Assembly (NCBI GenBank): GCA_039720395.1
Contig: CM077827.1
Coordinates: forward strand, 23,340,375-23,404,374
Origin: Liquidambar formosana
Lineage: Eukaryota; Streptophyta; Magnoliopsida; Saxifragales; Altingiaceae
DNA: 64,000 nt
Direction: 5' to 3'
The notes under the pieces were generated by a model. That model was not told the origin of the DNA and searched no databases. It saw nothing but the letters and a program-made list of their open reading frames with translations. Shown here piece after piece: positions 1-11,723 of this stretch. Positions within the stretch are counted from its first letter, which is position 1. Each line of letters begins with the position of its first letter. A program made the position numbers and the translations under genes.

Positions 1-2300
1 TCTTTATAGACAACTTTTTGCCTATGTTGAAAACATTCTTAAATAGCCAAGCCTTTTAGGTCTCTACCTATCCATATTGGATTTAATGACTCTTAGTCAT
101 TTCTCGAGTTGATGTGAAACATCGTCTAGTCATAATCAATAGGATTATCTTGGTGATCTTTATCACCAAAGAACAATTCTTTCACATTCTAATAGAGATA
201 CAATATCTCTCTTATGTTAAGAAATATCCAATTTGATCTATGAAAAGATTGTAGTGTAGTTAAGGGTTTTGTCTCAACAGAAACAAGGGTTGGATCTTTG
301 TTCGTTTGTGGCTTTACAGACAATTCTATAAATTCTATCTACTTTTGCATCTTTCTTGAATGAACTCTTTCTCAAGAAAATCCAGCAAACATCCTAATGG
401 ACAACTTTTGTTCATTAGGGTAATAGAAATACTATCCCAACCACTTTTGGGATATACCACAATTCAACACTTACTTGACCGTATTTCCAGATTGTCTACA
501 TTATGTTTCCAGACATACGTAGCACAAGCCCAAGCCTTAACTTCTTTAAGTTGGGTTCCTTCCCATATCATATCTGATATAATTGGGACAAAACTGGAGT
601 GAACCCTAAATTATCAATATATAGCAATTTTAAGGTATATCCTAGATGGATACATTAGTAAAACTCATCATGGATCAAACCATATCTTAATAGGGTTCAA
701 TTCGTTCTCTTAGATTCACCATTGAGCTATGGTATTCTAAGATGAGTCTACTGTAATTGAATGCATGCTCTACATGACTATATACATCACAATGTATTAG
801 TCAAATTATAAATGTAACTCTTTCACTTCACCAAGTAAAAGATGGGTTTGGTCATCTCATAACCAAGTCATAATCGTTACATTTAAATAAGAGTCTCTAT
901 ATCTCTTGTATTCTCGGAATACGTTGCATTCACTCTAATTAGTCATTTAAATTCATAAATCAAATTTCTAGAATGTCTTAAATGACCTAGTTAAGAAATA
1001 AGTTCCCAAAATTAATCTAGCAACTCTTGCTCTATTAAAATTTTTAAAGGTAACTTATTATCTACTTAACTTTCTGCTTCGATTTAGATTACACTAGAAT
1101 CCAAAAACCAAGAAGCAGAACTAACCAACAATTTAGTTTAGAGCATGAACCAAAACTTCAAAAGTTTGGTTCTTCTAGGAAGACTGATACTTTATCAAGT
1201 TCCCTTTACAATACCTTATGTTTACTACAAAATAATTATATTTCTTTGTCTTTGACTTTTCAAGACTTGCTTTCCTCTATGCTTCCATTTTAAATCACAT
1301 CTAGGTTCTCAAGCTATTCTATGTGATTAATCATTTTTCAAAAGAATGATTATTAATAAACAACTTTTATTACATCCTAGTCCAGAAGAAGTCCTTTACA
1401 AGTACTATACTTTATAGTATTATTTTACTCACAATACAACCTTTGTATGTGATGTAGGACATCAAAGGCACTTGCATTGACTAATTTTGCTTCTGAAGCT
1501 CATTAGTCATCAGTACTATCATATAGCATGGCAACAAGATGCCAATTGCGCATAGTGTCTTTTTCTTCTTAGGATGTTTTATGGAGGGCCTTTAATAAAA
1601 GGCCTAATAGCATATAAACAATCTTTTGAAATTGAGAACAATTCTCAATTTCCTAAGTTAATCAAAGAAATTGGGTTTAGTCAAACTATCAATATCCTAT
1701 ATATTAGGAAATAGGGGTTTTGAGGTGAGTAATTAGATAATCTACATAAACAGAGAATTAGATTTCATTTTTATCCATAATGATTGGGTCTTTAATCATA
1801 TGGTACCTCCCACTATTTTATCAAATTCCATACACCCTCTAATGGAATTCGGGAATCTCATTCCTAATGGGGATTAGGGTCCCACTGTGACCTAGAAGCC
1901 TCACATGTTAATTTCTTGGCTTCTAACCCACAATAAGAAGACAACTCTTTGTCTATTGCTTCATAAGCAAGTTCCAATCGTTTTGCCTCTAGGGAACATA
2001 CACCTCACATGTTAGTTTCTTAGAATACTTCCCTAGTTAAGTTAAACCCATCATTCACACAGGTATGTTTCGCCAAATATATACCTCACATGTTAGTTTC
2101 TTGGTATATACCAGTTTAGGCACCCCATGATATCTCATATGTGATAGTTTCAAGTAATGTCTTTAACATGGGTAGCTCCTACATGTCTGCAGCCAGGTAC
2201 CCACATTAAGGGACGTTAGATGATCCTATAATGATGGAAGGCAATGAAGAATTCATTCCCCAATGACTTCTCCATTTTCAACTTAATATTAAATAAGAGG
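1..2300. repeat. Hairpin-dense non-coding internal region
   Basis: This stretch reads as a string of short local inverted repeats, roughly one every 40-80 bases in the parts traced by eye. Examples: 85-101 (7-bp stem, 3-nt loop), 150-169 (8/4), 194-210 (7/3), 433-454 (8/6), 1293-1328 (8/20), 1478-1509 (8-bp outer plus 5-bp inner stem), 1588-1605 (7/4), 1628-1652 (11/3), 1824-1849 (8/10), 1893-1925 (8/17), 1956-1970 (6/3), 2078-2110 (8/17). No coding frame is convincing. The role is unknown: it could be RNA structure in the element's transcript or a trace of template switching during reverse transcription. Confidence 0.65.
1893..2110. repeat. Hairpin series sharing one 17-nt loop sequence
   Basis: Hairpins at 1893-1925 and 2078-2110 each have a perfect 8-bp stem around the loop TCACATGTTARTTTCTT. 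Their stems differ completely (TAGAAGCC/GGCTTCTA against TATATACC/GGTATATA). A third copy of the loop at about 2005-2021 lies inside an outer 8-bp stem, 1989-1996 with 2029-2036. Loop conserved and stem changed in a paired way is directly visible. That this is an RNA motif is inference. Confidence 0.7.
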
Positions 2301-3499
2301 GGTTTTAAAGGGTCTCATCAAATTAACATGCATCCTATGTATCAAAATTTAAATATATAAATTATGCTATTTATAATCGTACATCTCATGCTATTATAAA
2401 TCATACATCGCATGCTATTATATATCAACATATATGAAGTACCATATTTTGATATTAGTCCCTAAGAGAATAGGTAACATATACCAAACTATAGTATTAG
2501 AGCTAATACAATTATCTCATAAATTAAAGCTCCCACTATGATGATTATGGACTTTGAGAGGATTCAATCCAAGCCAATACATTGAATCCAAGGTCTAAGG
2601 TGGGTGTAGGTGATCGTAAAATAAACCATTCGTAACATGCATGCTTTCTTGAAAAACTTCTCTAACCTTTCAAGTCCTTCAATCTGCTCCCTTGGCTTGA
2701 TGGTCTCCACCATTGGCTTGTTGGTCTCCACCATTGGCTTGTTGGGCTCCATCATACTCCTTTGGGTCCACCATGCTCCTTAATACGCTCTCGATTACCT
2801 AACATTTACATAATATATAGAAAGGGATACATAAGGGGAATGTGGGGTATATAAGAGAATGATAGAGAGAGAGGGAAGGTGGCATGCAAGCCCCAAATAA
2901 TAAATTACATCACCATAATAAAATTACAACTCTTGAAAAATTATTACAACCCATTCATAAGACGGCCAATCACAATTGGTTTAAGGGGTATAGTCCATAA
3001 TCATCATCCAAACACATACATACAATCTCATTGCATAATGTAAAGAAAAACTATAAGCATTAAGACATATGGGCATTATGGTAATTCTCTTGAATGATTT
3101 ACATTAATCTCATTAATGCATCCTAATCTTATTAGGTTTAAACAAAAATATCCAGAATTAAATAAAGTCTTAACATTTAAGACATTTAGTTTCAATTAAT
3201 CAAATTAATAGAAACATATAAAGTTTCCTAAAATAACTCTAATATCCAATATTAGGGTTTCCTTATTTAAACAAAACAATTTCATTTAATTAAGAATTTC
3301 CAGATTTTAATTTAATCCCCAATTGTATTTTAAACCATTTAAAACATTATAAAATTAATCAATATTAATTAAATAATTAACATGGGAATTAAATAAAATC
3401 AATTAAATGATGAATTAGTGCATTAGGGTTTCCTAAAACCCTAAACCCTAAATGCATAACCCTAAACCCTAAATGCAAGCCCTAATCATTAAATGCCTT

Positions 3500-3526
3500 A
3501 TGATTGGTCATTTAATGACCAATCAT
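3500..3526. repeat. 27-bp perfect palindrome, copy 1
   Basis: A 13-bp arm starting ATGATTGGTCATT is followed by one central base and the exact complement. An identical 27-mer lies 191 bp to the right at 3691-3717. The surroundings (about 3100-3800) are AT-rich, with many TTAGGGTTT-like words. Confidence 0.8.
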
Positions 3527-3690
3527 TAAAACCCTAGGTTCATACGGTATTTAATAAAAGGGATTAGGGTTTAATTAATGCCAAATAGGGTATTTATTAC
3601 CCTTAATTAATTACACTAATTAGGGTTATCAAAAAACCCTAACCCTAGACATCATTAATGGCATTAATTATGCCCTAACAATTAATAACC

Positions 3691-3717
3691 ATGATTGGTC
3701 ATTTAATGACCAATCAT
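3691..3717. repeat. 27-bp perfect palindrome, copy 2
   Basis: Identical to the palindrome at 3500-3526, in the same non-coding internal region. Function unknown. Confidence 0.8.
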
Positions 3718-5210
3718 TAACTCTTAATTAAGGTAATTAATATTCCAATTAGGGTTTTAATTAATGCCATAATGAAATTAGGGTTTCATCATTAACTCAA
3801 AATTAGGGTTTCATCCTTAACTCTATGCAGCCATCACTACCAGAGGGCTGCCTGAGCTTGGCTAGGCTGCCATTGCCACCAACGACTGTGGGAGGCCATG
3901 GCCAGTCATGGGAGAACATCCTAGGGGTGTGGGACAAGCCTCTGGACATGTGAGAAGTGGTGGAAGTGGCTGCCATCATCAAGAACAATCAGGGTTTCCA
4001 AAACCCATTGCTGGAGCCATTGTTGCAGACCTTGAAGGTCACAATAGCTTCTAAATCCTTATCAATTTGACTCCTCCATTGAAACCAGCTTTTGTATCAT
4101 GTCCCTACATGAAATACTAAGCTAATAGAAGAGGTTTGGATGATCAAATCATCACCAATTGTTCTAAACAATTAAAACAACAGTAGGCTGCCCAGAATTT
4201 GACAGCACACTGTCCATGGTCAGAAATTGATTTAAAACCCAGCAAGATGAATGAATTAGGCTACCAAACGAATTTTCCCAGTATCCTACATGTCTTAGGA
4301 AACTAATGCAATTGGTTTCATGCAATTTGGAGTTCCCTAACTCAAGTTCTAATCAAAACTCCATTGATGACTTTTCTGCAGAGAAAATCTGCTATGCTGT
4401 TCATGAAAAATTTTTATACTTTTTGAATTTTTTTCCATCAAAACCTTTTTGAAACTTAAAGAAAATCATATACACATGATATATAATGATCCTACAATGA
4501 TCTTCCATCATAAATACAGCAGCTTTAATTAGAATTAATTGCAAGAACCTTAGGGTTCTAAAACCCAGATTCAGCCTCCATGGTGTTCTTCTCCTTCTTC
4601 CTTCTGTTCTAGCATCTTAATCCAATTATGATGCATCTAAATGCTTGGGAACCTTTCCCTACCATGTCTAGAACATAACCCAAGTGGTGGCAACCATTGC
4701 CATGCCTTTGATCTCCATCAATAACTCAAAGTTGTGACTATTGCATCATTCCCGAGCAAAACTGTCTTTCCAGACAGCCTGTAGTAAAAAATTCATAACT
4801 TTCACTACAAAACTCAGATTGACGCACCGTTTGTTGGGTTGGAAAGCTTATTCAAAGAGCTTTCTAACCATATATGGCTTGAAAATTTTGGAGAAGAACT
4901 CTGAATTCGGCAGGCAAAACAAGATGACGGTTTTTCATGGCAACCATGAAAACTGTTCATAACAGTTTTATAAAACCCTAGTTTCCTTATTCTTCTTCTC
5001 CAAACTCAAACCCTATGCAACCTATTGCATCCATGGACACACTTAACCATCAATTAGAAGAGGATTAGAAGAGAATTGACCTAGGTTTCCAAACCCTAGG
5101 TTCAGCCATGGAGGAAAACCAATTATGCAGAAAAAATTTTCCAGATTTTTGAATCATTCAACTACACCATAATTACCAGCCCATATGTATTTTGTATTAT
5201 GCATAATCAT

Positions 5211-5223
5211 GGCTCTGATACCA
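5211..5223 (-). promoter_or_regulatory. Primer binding site (initiator Met tRNA type)
   Basis: The minus-strand sequence TGGTATCAGAGCC, one base from the LTR end, is the usual primer site of plant copia-type elements and pairs with the 3' end of initiator-methionine tRNA. It fixes the orientation of the element. Confidence 0.85.
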
Positions 5224-5224
5224 C

Positions 5225-6875
5225 TGTTGGGAATCGATCAAGAGGGAAAAATAGAAGTGCGGAATATAAAAATTTTTCCTACGATTCCACAGCCCATGAA
5301 TTTAACTATGCATAACACAAAATCAAACCCTAACTACGAAGAGGGTTAGAACACTTACAGTTTTAATGTTCTTCTCCTTTTTGCTCCAAGCTTTGATTCT
5401 GGACAGCGGTGAATGAGCAGCCCAAGTGTGCTGCCTCCAACAGGTATCCACACCTAGCTAGAGCTTCAAGTCCTTTCCTCCTTTTCCTTGTTGTTGCTAG
5501 TGTAGGAGAAGAGAGGATAGAGAGAGAGGGAGGCTGGAAATTCTGGCCAGCCCTTGGAGAGTTCAACTTATGATGATGTCACACATCATAGTGTGACTTA
5601 TATAGTCCACACTAAGGGGGCCAGCCCTAGGGGAAACCCTATTAGGGTTTTATGCAATTTCTCAAAATTGCACAATAACCCCTATAAATTATATCAAATA
5701 TAAATAGGCCTTAAAGAACTATTCTTTATGCACTCATACCCTTTCTCTCATAGACTTTAAAGCTCATCTTGCACGGTCAGTGTGTGACCCATTGGGTTCA
5801 CATCATCAAGTAGTAGGAATAGCACGAGGTGTGCACAATGGAACTCTTTCCATTTAGGGTCTAATTGGAACTCCTTCCAATTCCCTAATTAATTATAACT
5901 CACTTATATCAATTAGGGCTTCTACTAACCATGAGTAACACTTAGCATATGGCTCATGGTGTGGTCCTTAATGAGGTGAATAGTCATTTACAAAGAACCC
6001 TTCTGTTATAGTTTATAGGTTACAATTGCATCCTTCCTTCAACACAATGTCTCCAATTGAACTAATAGGACATGGAAGTCTGTCAAGTCCCTAGTTCAAT
6101 TACTTTATAGTCATTCATAGATATCAACTCATTGATGAACTCATGAAACTCTTTTCATATTCATCCTACCATGGCCATGGATTTAATGAGTTATATTATG
6201 AATGCTATATGAGACATTCTCTCTCTTTTTCCTAAGAGTGATGGATCCCTTGTTGATCACTCACATGCCTTCATACACATAGCAGTAGAGCCAATGAACA
6301 CCTTTGCAGACCCCTGAATAGGATCTGCACTTAGTGTTATCAAACTTCTAAAGCTACATGCATAAGGCAACTATGGTGTCTCAGGTCTAAGGATTACTTG
6401 TACCACTATAACAATGAGAAACTGATTGACAGGCAAGATAAAACTCCATTCAGTTTATCTCATATCTTTGGTCACATTCAGTGTACCTATTCTCACAATA
6501 GGCACCCACTTGTTGGTTGTAATGTCTCCACACAAATAGCTTGAGACTAGCTATCCTCCTATAGAGTCAGCCTAACAAGTGCTAGTCCTATAGTTCATTA
6601 CTGTCCATCATAGTGAACCTTCAACTACGAATGCTTTAGGAGTTTAGTACAGAGATATATCTATAGTCTCAAAATTACAACTCTTTGTAATTCCATATTC
6701 TCAACTCTAACTCCATGGACATATTATGTAAATATAAATGATGCATATAAACATAATAGAATAAGCCCTTTTATTAAATCAATAATAAATGTGACATACA
6801 TAAATGAAATCAAATGATTGTTCCTAATCCCTAAACAATCATCTCTATGATTGGCTCTAGGGCATAATCCTAACA
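5225..6875 (-). repeat. 5' LTR of the left-edge element
   Basis: Read on the minus strand it starts TGTTAGGATTATG and ends GATTCCCAACA, giving the canonical TG...CA ends and a length of 1651 bp. The primer binding site follows after one base. Several short perfect hairpins lie inside, for example 5653-5672 (8-bp stem, 4-nt loop). No coding frame is seen. Confidence 0.8.
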
Positions 6876-6880
6876 GGAAT
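6876..6880. other. Candidate target-site duplication (GGAAT)
   Basis: These five bases follow the LTR end. The uninterrupted gypsy LTR copies near 35237 and 52199 read GGGAATGTAATTTGAG at the same place, so GGAAT is the expected insertion site. The partner copy lies off the left edge. Confidence 0.5.
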
Positions 6881-7472
6881 ATGATTTGAGTCACTTTAGG
6901 GCAAAAAACCCTAGTCCATCACTGCATGGTTAGGTTTTACAAAGGTGGTTAACCGCTATGCACCACCGTCGCTTAGCTTAGGTATGCACACAAGGTCGCA
7001 CCGAATGCCTTTCAATTTGAAATTCAACCTCCCTAAACACATTTAGGGATGAAATTAAGACTAATCAAAGTCAAATGAATAGGCATTGAGTGAAAATCAT
7101 GAGTTAATTCGAGCTAACCCGAAGTAGGTCTCTTAACCAACCTGAGCCATATTAAGCTATTCTAATCCCAAACCCTCAATTCATCAAATTGAACCCATAA
7201 ATACCTCAAATGCATCCATATGAACTCCAATTGACAACTTGGAGATCATTTCAAGGTCAAATGGAAAGCTTGTGACCAAAAGGACGATTATGCCTCTCAA
7301 GTCGCAAAAGTTCTTATTAACCCTTAAGATCAACTCCAAATCGAACCAAAATTCATACAAATTATCTTCAAGACCCTAGAAACTCAATGCAAAAGACTAG
7401 ACTTAAAAAGGAAACAAAAAGACACATAAAGACAACAAAACCTAGCTAAAATGGCAAAAATGGGGTGTGACA
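6876..7472 (-). repeat. Fragment of a Ty3/gypsy LTR (5' part)
   Basis: Closely matches the right-hand 600 bp of the LTRs ending at 35837 and 52789, including the terminal word GGGGTGTGACA. Read on the minus strand it is the first part of that LTR, beginning TGTCACACCCC. The rest was separated by insertion of the left-edge element. Confidence 0.85.
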
Positions 7473-7712
7473 ATTAGTGTTTTTATTATTTTTGGTTTGT
7501 TTGTTGTGGGGGTGGGGGGTTAGTGTTGGTGAATGGTAAGATAAGAAGCTTTTGTACTGAGGATCCAGCACTGTGTCAATTTGCTCAAGTGCTTTAGTCC
7601 CCATTAAGAAAAAATGGTTAAGTTCGATTAAATTTTGTTAAATTTTGGTTAAATTTGCTAATATACACCACTTTTGTGTATTATATAAAGTTGGGTTTAA
7701 TTTATAAATTGA
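7473..7712. other. No gene seen
   Basis: 240 bp between two retroelement pieces. Only G-rich and AT-rich low-complexity stretches are visible. Confidence 0.6.
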
Positions 7713-8078
7713 TGTAAATACACTATATCTACTGCATATAGCACTCAATAACGGGTTCAAGGACGTACCTTAAGCGGAAGAAACCCGAGGAACTTTGTTG
7801 GTCATTGTTACAAGCCCCGCGTAGCCGTTGCTCGAATAGTCGTTCCTCTACTGCGAATCCGACATCTGTGTATACTCCTCAACGTTGTGATAGCCATAGG
7901 GATCGCTAGGCAACAATATATATGTGCTCCTATTTCAAGTCCAAACCCTAGTAGGACTTGGTTTCTAAGTACAATTAGGAAACCTCATGAAATAGGGCAC
8001 TTAACCACTTGGGTCCAGCACCCACACGTGGGCAGACCATAGGGTTTGGGTTACAACCTAATGACCCATATATTAACA
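7713..8078 (-). repeat. 3' LTR of copia element A
   Basis: Plus-strand ends are TGTAAATACAC and TATTAACA, matching the LTRs of element B (about 484 bp). At 366 bp it lacks about 118 bp that B has between the words GGGATCGCTA and CAACAA, an internal deletion specific to this copy. Confidence 0.85.
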
Positions 8079-8094
8079 TCTCCCACTCTCCCAC
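8079..8094 (-). promoter_or_regulatory. Polypurine tract of copia element A
   Basis: On the minus strand GTGGGAGAGTGGGAGA abuts the LTR. This is the expected plus-strand priming site and confirms that this LTR is the 3' one. Confidence 0.8.
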
Positions 8095-9130
8095 GTAGGG
8101 TGAGTTATCTCCATAATCTCTCTATCTCTCAACATTCATCTCCTCATACAGGAAATAGAGCGTGCGACCTCACGAGAAGAACATACAACTATAGGAACGT
8201 AAATGTTAAGTATCACCAAATTAACAAGAACGCATTACTCGAAAACATCTCTCATATGCCCCAGACAATCTATAAAACACCGAATAAGTACTCTCTAATC
8301 CCTCATATAAACATAAAAGCAGTGCTATATCCCATATATGTAATGTGCCCATGTCTCATATCATAACAAAATACGACATAAACATTGCTGCAACTAATGA
8401 GTCACAAAACATGGTGTAGTATCAAATCGTCTTCCCTAAACCCTCCTGCCAATTCAATTCAATCGCTTTCCTAGACATGCTCCCATAAGACCGAATTGTT
8501 TCCTGGCCTTTGGAAAACACTGCTAAAGTAGCGTCATCAAGCATCCTCTTCATGACACAGTCTTAGGTCAAAAAGATTATAAAGTTAGATCATAGCGATC
8601 CATGTGGCTCACACAGTGATAAAATAGGAATCCATTCATCATTCCTACCATCGGTCGACATAAAGAACATACAGTATAAAGTGTATGCTATGGCATTTAC
8701 TCATAAACATGATCATGTCACTATAAGTAAAAGCAAAAGAAAAGAACACCATACGAATCTTAGTCCAGTCGCTCTTTCAGCGCCTGTCATAAATCTCACA
8801 TTCGACTATTAAGCGGGCTACATAGAGTTTGTGGAAAAATCTCCATGATCAATCTAATAGAGTTTTTATCTTAGCTCAATCTAAGGCGACATATAATATA
8901 GCAACTGTATATCTTACTCACCAACTAGGCGGCAAAGACATAAATGTCTCATCTTGCTTGCTAACTCAACACCAAGGTGAATCACCTATATGAGTGGGTC
9001 GATTCAAGCCCGCTGACATTATAAAGATGTGTGTACAAATGATATAAACAACCCATGTACTAAAACAAAAGGAATAAATATCATATCTCAATAATAATAA
9101 TGTCAATTACAACTGAATTGTCTAACCATA
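8095..9130. other. 3' untranslated part of copia element A
   Basis: Non-coding sequence between the RNase H end and the polypurine tract, about 90% like 12221-13279 in element B by eye. A plus-strand frame of about 100 codons is open in both copies but looks unselected. Confidence 0.65.
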
Positions 9131-9726
9131 TCAAATCCTACGTAATCCTATACTCCTAATGTGAGAAAGGAAAACATCTCTGGCAATAGGCTTAGTCAAA
9201 GGATTAGCCACCATACTGCCAGTGGAGATATGCCTCAGGACAACTTCCCCACGTGCAACCATATCTCGAATAAAGTGAAACCTAATGTCAGTGTGCTTAG
9301 ATCTACCATGATACTCAGGATCCTTCACATAAGCTAAAGTTGACGTACTATCTAAATATACGACCACAACTTCGACGTACTATCTGAATATACGACCACA
9401 GCTTCCTCTACATGAGCTATAATGCCTAGACCCTGTAGGAACCTCCTCAACCAAACTACTTCCTAAACAGCTGCTGAACATGCTATGTACTTCGACTCCA
9501 TTGTAGAAAAGGCTACGCAAGTTTGTTTCTTGCTACACCAAGAAATAGTTCCACCTCCAAGGATAAAAACATAACCCGAGGTGGACTTGCGCCCTAACTT
9601 CTCACCAGTCCAATCTACATTACTATAACCCTCAGTCTCAAGTCTCCACTTTGGTAACAAAGGACAAGGTCGGCTATTCCATGTAGGTATCGAAAGATTC
9701 TTTTCACTGCTTCCCAATGAGCACAT
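9131..9726 (-). pseudogene. Copia A RNase H remnant
   Basis: The frame 9131-9367 carries the classic copia RNase H end: HGRSKHTDIRFHFIRD, then STGSMVANPLTKPIARDVF. The preceding frame (9463-9726) has GEKLGRKSTSGYVFILGGG and the word STMESKYIA, the D/E-bearing RNase H core. A frame break and a 31-bp tandem duplication (about 9342-9403) separate the parts. RNase H removes RNA from the RNA-DNA hybrid during reverse transcription. This copy cannot make an intact protein. Confidence 0.85.
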
Positions 9727-10568
9727 CCAATGTCACTTTGAAATCGACCTGACAATACCAACTGCATGACTAATATATGGCTTGTGCACATCATCACGTA
9801 CATTAGACTCCCTATTATAGATGCATATGGCGTAGTAGACATCTGATTCTTTTTCTCTTCAGTCTTATGACAATGGTCTAGATAAGGCACAGTACTTTTC
9901 CATTGGAGTGTCAATGGGTTTGGAGTTATGCATGCGAAAACATTCAAGAATCTTCCTAATGTAAGTTTTTTGAGACTGAGAAGTTTCTTAAAATGATCTC
10001 TAGCAATCTTAACTCCCAGCACATAATTTGCTTCACCCATGTCCTTTATCTCAAAAGTAGAGGACAGCCACTTCTTAGTGGCGACTATCAACTCCATATC
10101 ATTCCCAGCAAGAAGGATGTCGTCAACATACAAAGAAAGGATAAGGATTTTCCCATTAGACCATTTCAGATATACGCAATGGTCTTATTCAATCATCTCA
10201 AAACCTACAGAGGTCATAGAATCATGAAATCTAAAATACCACTGCCTAGACGACTGCTTGAGGCCATAGATGGAACGTTTGAGATGGCACACTTTGCGCT
10301 CTTGTCCCTTGACCTCAAAACCCACGAGTTGATCCATATAGATCTCTTCGTCTAGTTTTCCATTGAGATATGCGGTCATAACATCCATTTGGAAAAGTTC
10401 CAAATCCAACTGTGTGACAATAGCTAGGATAAGGCGAATAGATGCAAACCTCACCACTAGAGAGAATGTATCTTCATAGTCAATACATTCACATTGGGTA
10501 TAGCCTTTCGCAACAAAGCATGCCTTATACTTATCGATTGAACCATCTGCCTTGCGTTTAATTTTCAA
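9615..10568 (-). pseudogene. Copia A reverse transcriptase remnant
   Basis: Two overlapping minus-strand frames hold the copia RT. 10185-10568 starts at DGSIDKYKACFVAKGYTQ and includes FQMDVMTAYLNGKLDEEIYM and SIYGLKQSSRQWYFRF. 9615-10133 begins MYVDDILLAGND, the YVDD catalytic box, and continues FEIKDMGEANYVLGV. The frames are joined only by a frameshift near 10130-10190, so the gene is broken. An upstream piece (10666-10863) belongs to the linker between integrase and RT. Confidence 0.88.
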
Positions 10569-11033
10569 GACCCATTTATTTCAATGGTTTTATGCCTAGG
10601 CAGAAGATCAACCAACTCTCAGACTTTATTCTTGCCCATAGAGCTCATCTCATCCTCCATGACAATTATCCATTCATATCTAGCATGAGAAGAAAACGCT
10701 TCTTTATAAGAAGCCAGCTCATCATCTTCTCTAAGACCACATAGGAAGATATCCCCATTAATCTTAAAATAATTATAAGGAATATTTCCTCGTTTACTCC
10801 TTCACACTTGGGAATCTTGGTGGTCTTACGGGATAATTTCCTACAAAACACCCTGCGGGACACTCATACTGGGTTGAAGTCCACTACTACTATCTTCAGC
10901 AACTAACTACAGGATAAGGAACTAATTCCCCACTTTCGCTCAAAAATGGTAAGATGTATTCACTTTCCTCTATCTTATAAAAGTTAATATCCCTTTTAGT
11001 GTTGCCTATGCTAAGAAAATCATTCTCTATGAA

Positions 11034-11723
11034 ATTATTTTCAACCCCATATGAAGGGAGGATTTTTTTCATCTTATTATTTCTTTACAATCATGCAGTT
11101 ATGTTGCATTTTTTTTTTGGGGGGGGTGGTAACTAGAAAAATTATATCCAACAAAGGAAAAAGACTCTTATAAGGGGTTGCTAAAGAAATCATCTTCGGC
11201 TTTGTAGACTCAGTTTGTTATGTAAAAGGATTTTTACATTTTATGTCTAATAAATGGACATTTTCTTTCATTTTTTTTTCGTCACTGTTTGGATGTCAAT
11301 CTAAAAATAATAAGTTGAAAATGTGGAACTTTTTTTATCGATTGATTGAAGGTCTTTCAAATATAGGAAGAAAATGGGGGAGAAAAAAAAGGTGGAGAGA
11401 GAGAGAGAGAGATCTGAAGTAAACCAAAATCATAGCAAAGCAAAATAATTGTACACACACACACAAAAGCACCAAATGAAGGATTATCAGTAACCATATC
11501 TCCATCTCTGATCTAAACAGCAAATACCCAATTGCAAGCTCTGTCCCCTATGAAACATAGTAACAAATACGGGAAACAGATAAGCCGATACAACAATTTT
11601 CAAAAAAGTAGGATATTAATGTTCGGTAACAAATAAAAAAAAAGTTCAAAAAATATAGAAAACCAATTAATATGTAAGAATAAAGAACCATAATAGATGT
11701 CCATAAGCATTAAACATATAATG
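11034..11723. other. No gene seen; flank of copia B
   Basis: AT-rich sequence with short (GA)n (about 11396-11412) and (CA)n (about 11452-11465) runs. It ends with the target duplication of element B, TAATG at 11719-11723. Confidence 0.6.

Larger units (their letters stand above)
2301..5210. other. Non-coding internal region of the left-edge element
   Basis: AT-rich sequence without a convincing gene. It holds the two 27-bp palindromes and scattered TTAGGGTTT words. Small frames at 3803-3988 (minus) and 4741-4962 (plus) match nothing I recognise and have no gene-like context. Confidence 0.6.
1..6875 (-). mobile_element. Partial non-autonomous LTR retrotransposon (LARD-like), minus strand
   Basis: A 1.65-kb LTR bounded by TG and CA lies on the right. 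Directly to its left is a sequence complementary to the 3' end of initiator-Met tRNA, so this is the 5' LTR of an element read on the minus strand. The 5.2 kb of internal sequence in the window holds no ORF resembling gag or pol, and the longest frames are under 75 codons. This fits a large non-autonomous derivative whose other LTR lies beyond the left edge. A coding region further left cannot be excluded. The element interrupts a gypsy LTR fragment that resumes at 6876. Confidence 0.75.
7713..11033 (-). mobile_element. Ty1/copia element A, 5'-truncated, minus strand
   Basis: It has a 3' LTR at its left end, a polypurine tract, 3' untranslated sequence, and then RNase H and reverse transcriptase remnants. 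Homology to element B stops near 11033, within the segment after the integrase core. Gag, protease, most of integrase and the 5' LTR are missing. The protein frames are broken several times. It is a close relative of element B. Confidence 0.85.

Noticed and set aside
3431..3475. Interstitial telomere repeat.
   Set aside because: Only two short pairs of CCCTAAA interrupted by other bases, within a transposon interior.
5211..5223. tRNA-like sequence at 5211, 24558 and 49533.
   Set aside because: These are short primer binding sites complementary to tRNA 3' ends. No cloverleaf or full tRNA gene is present.
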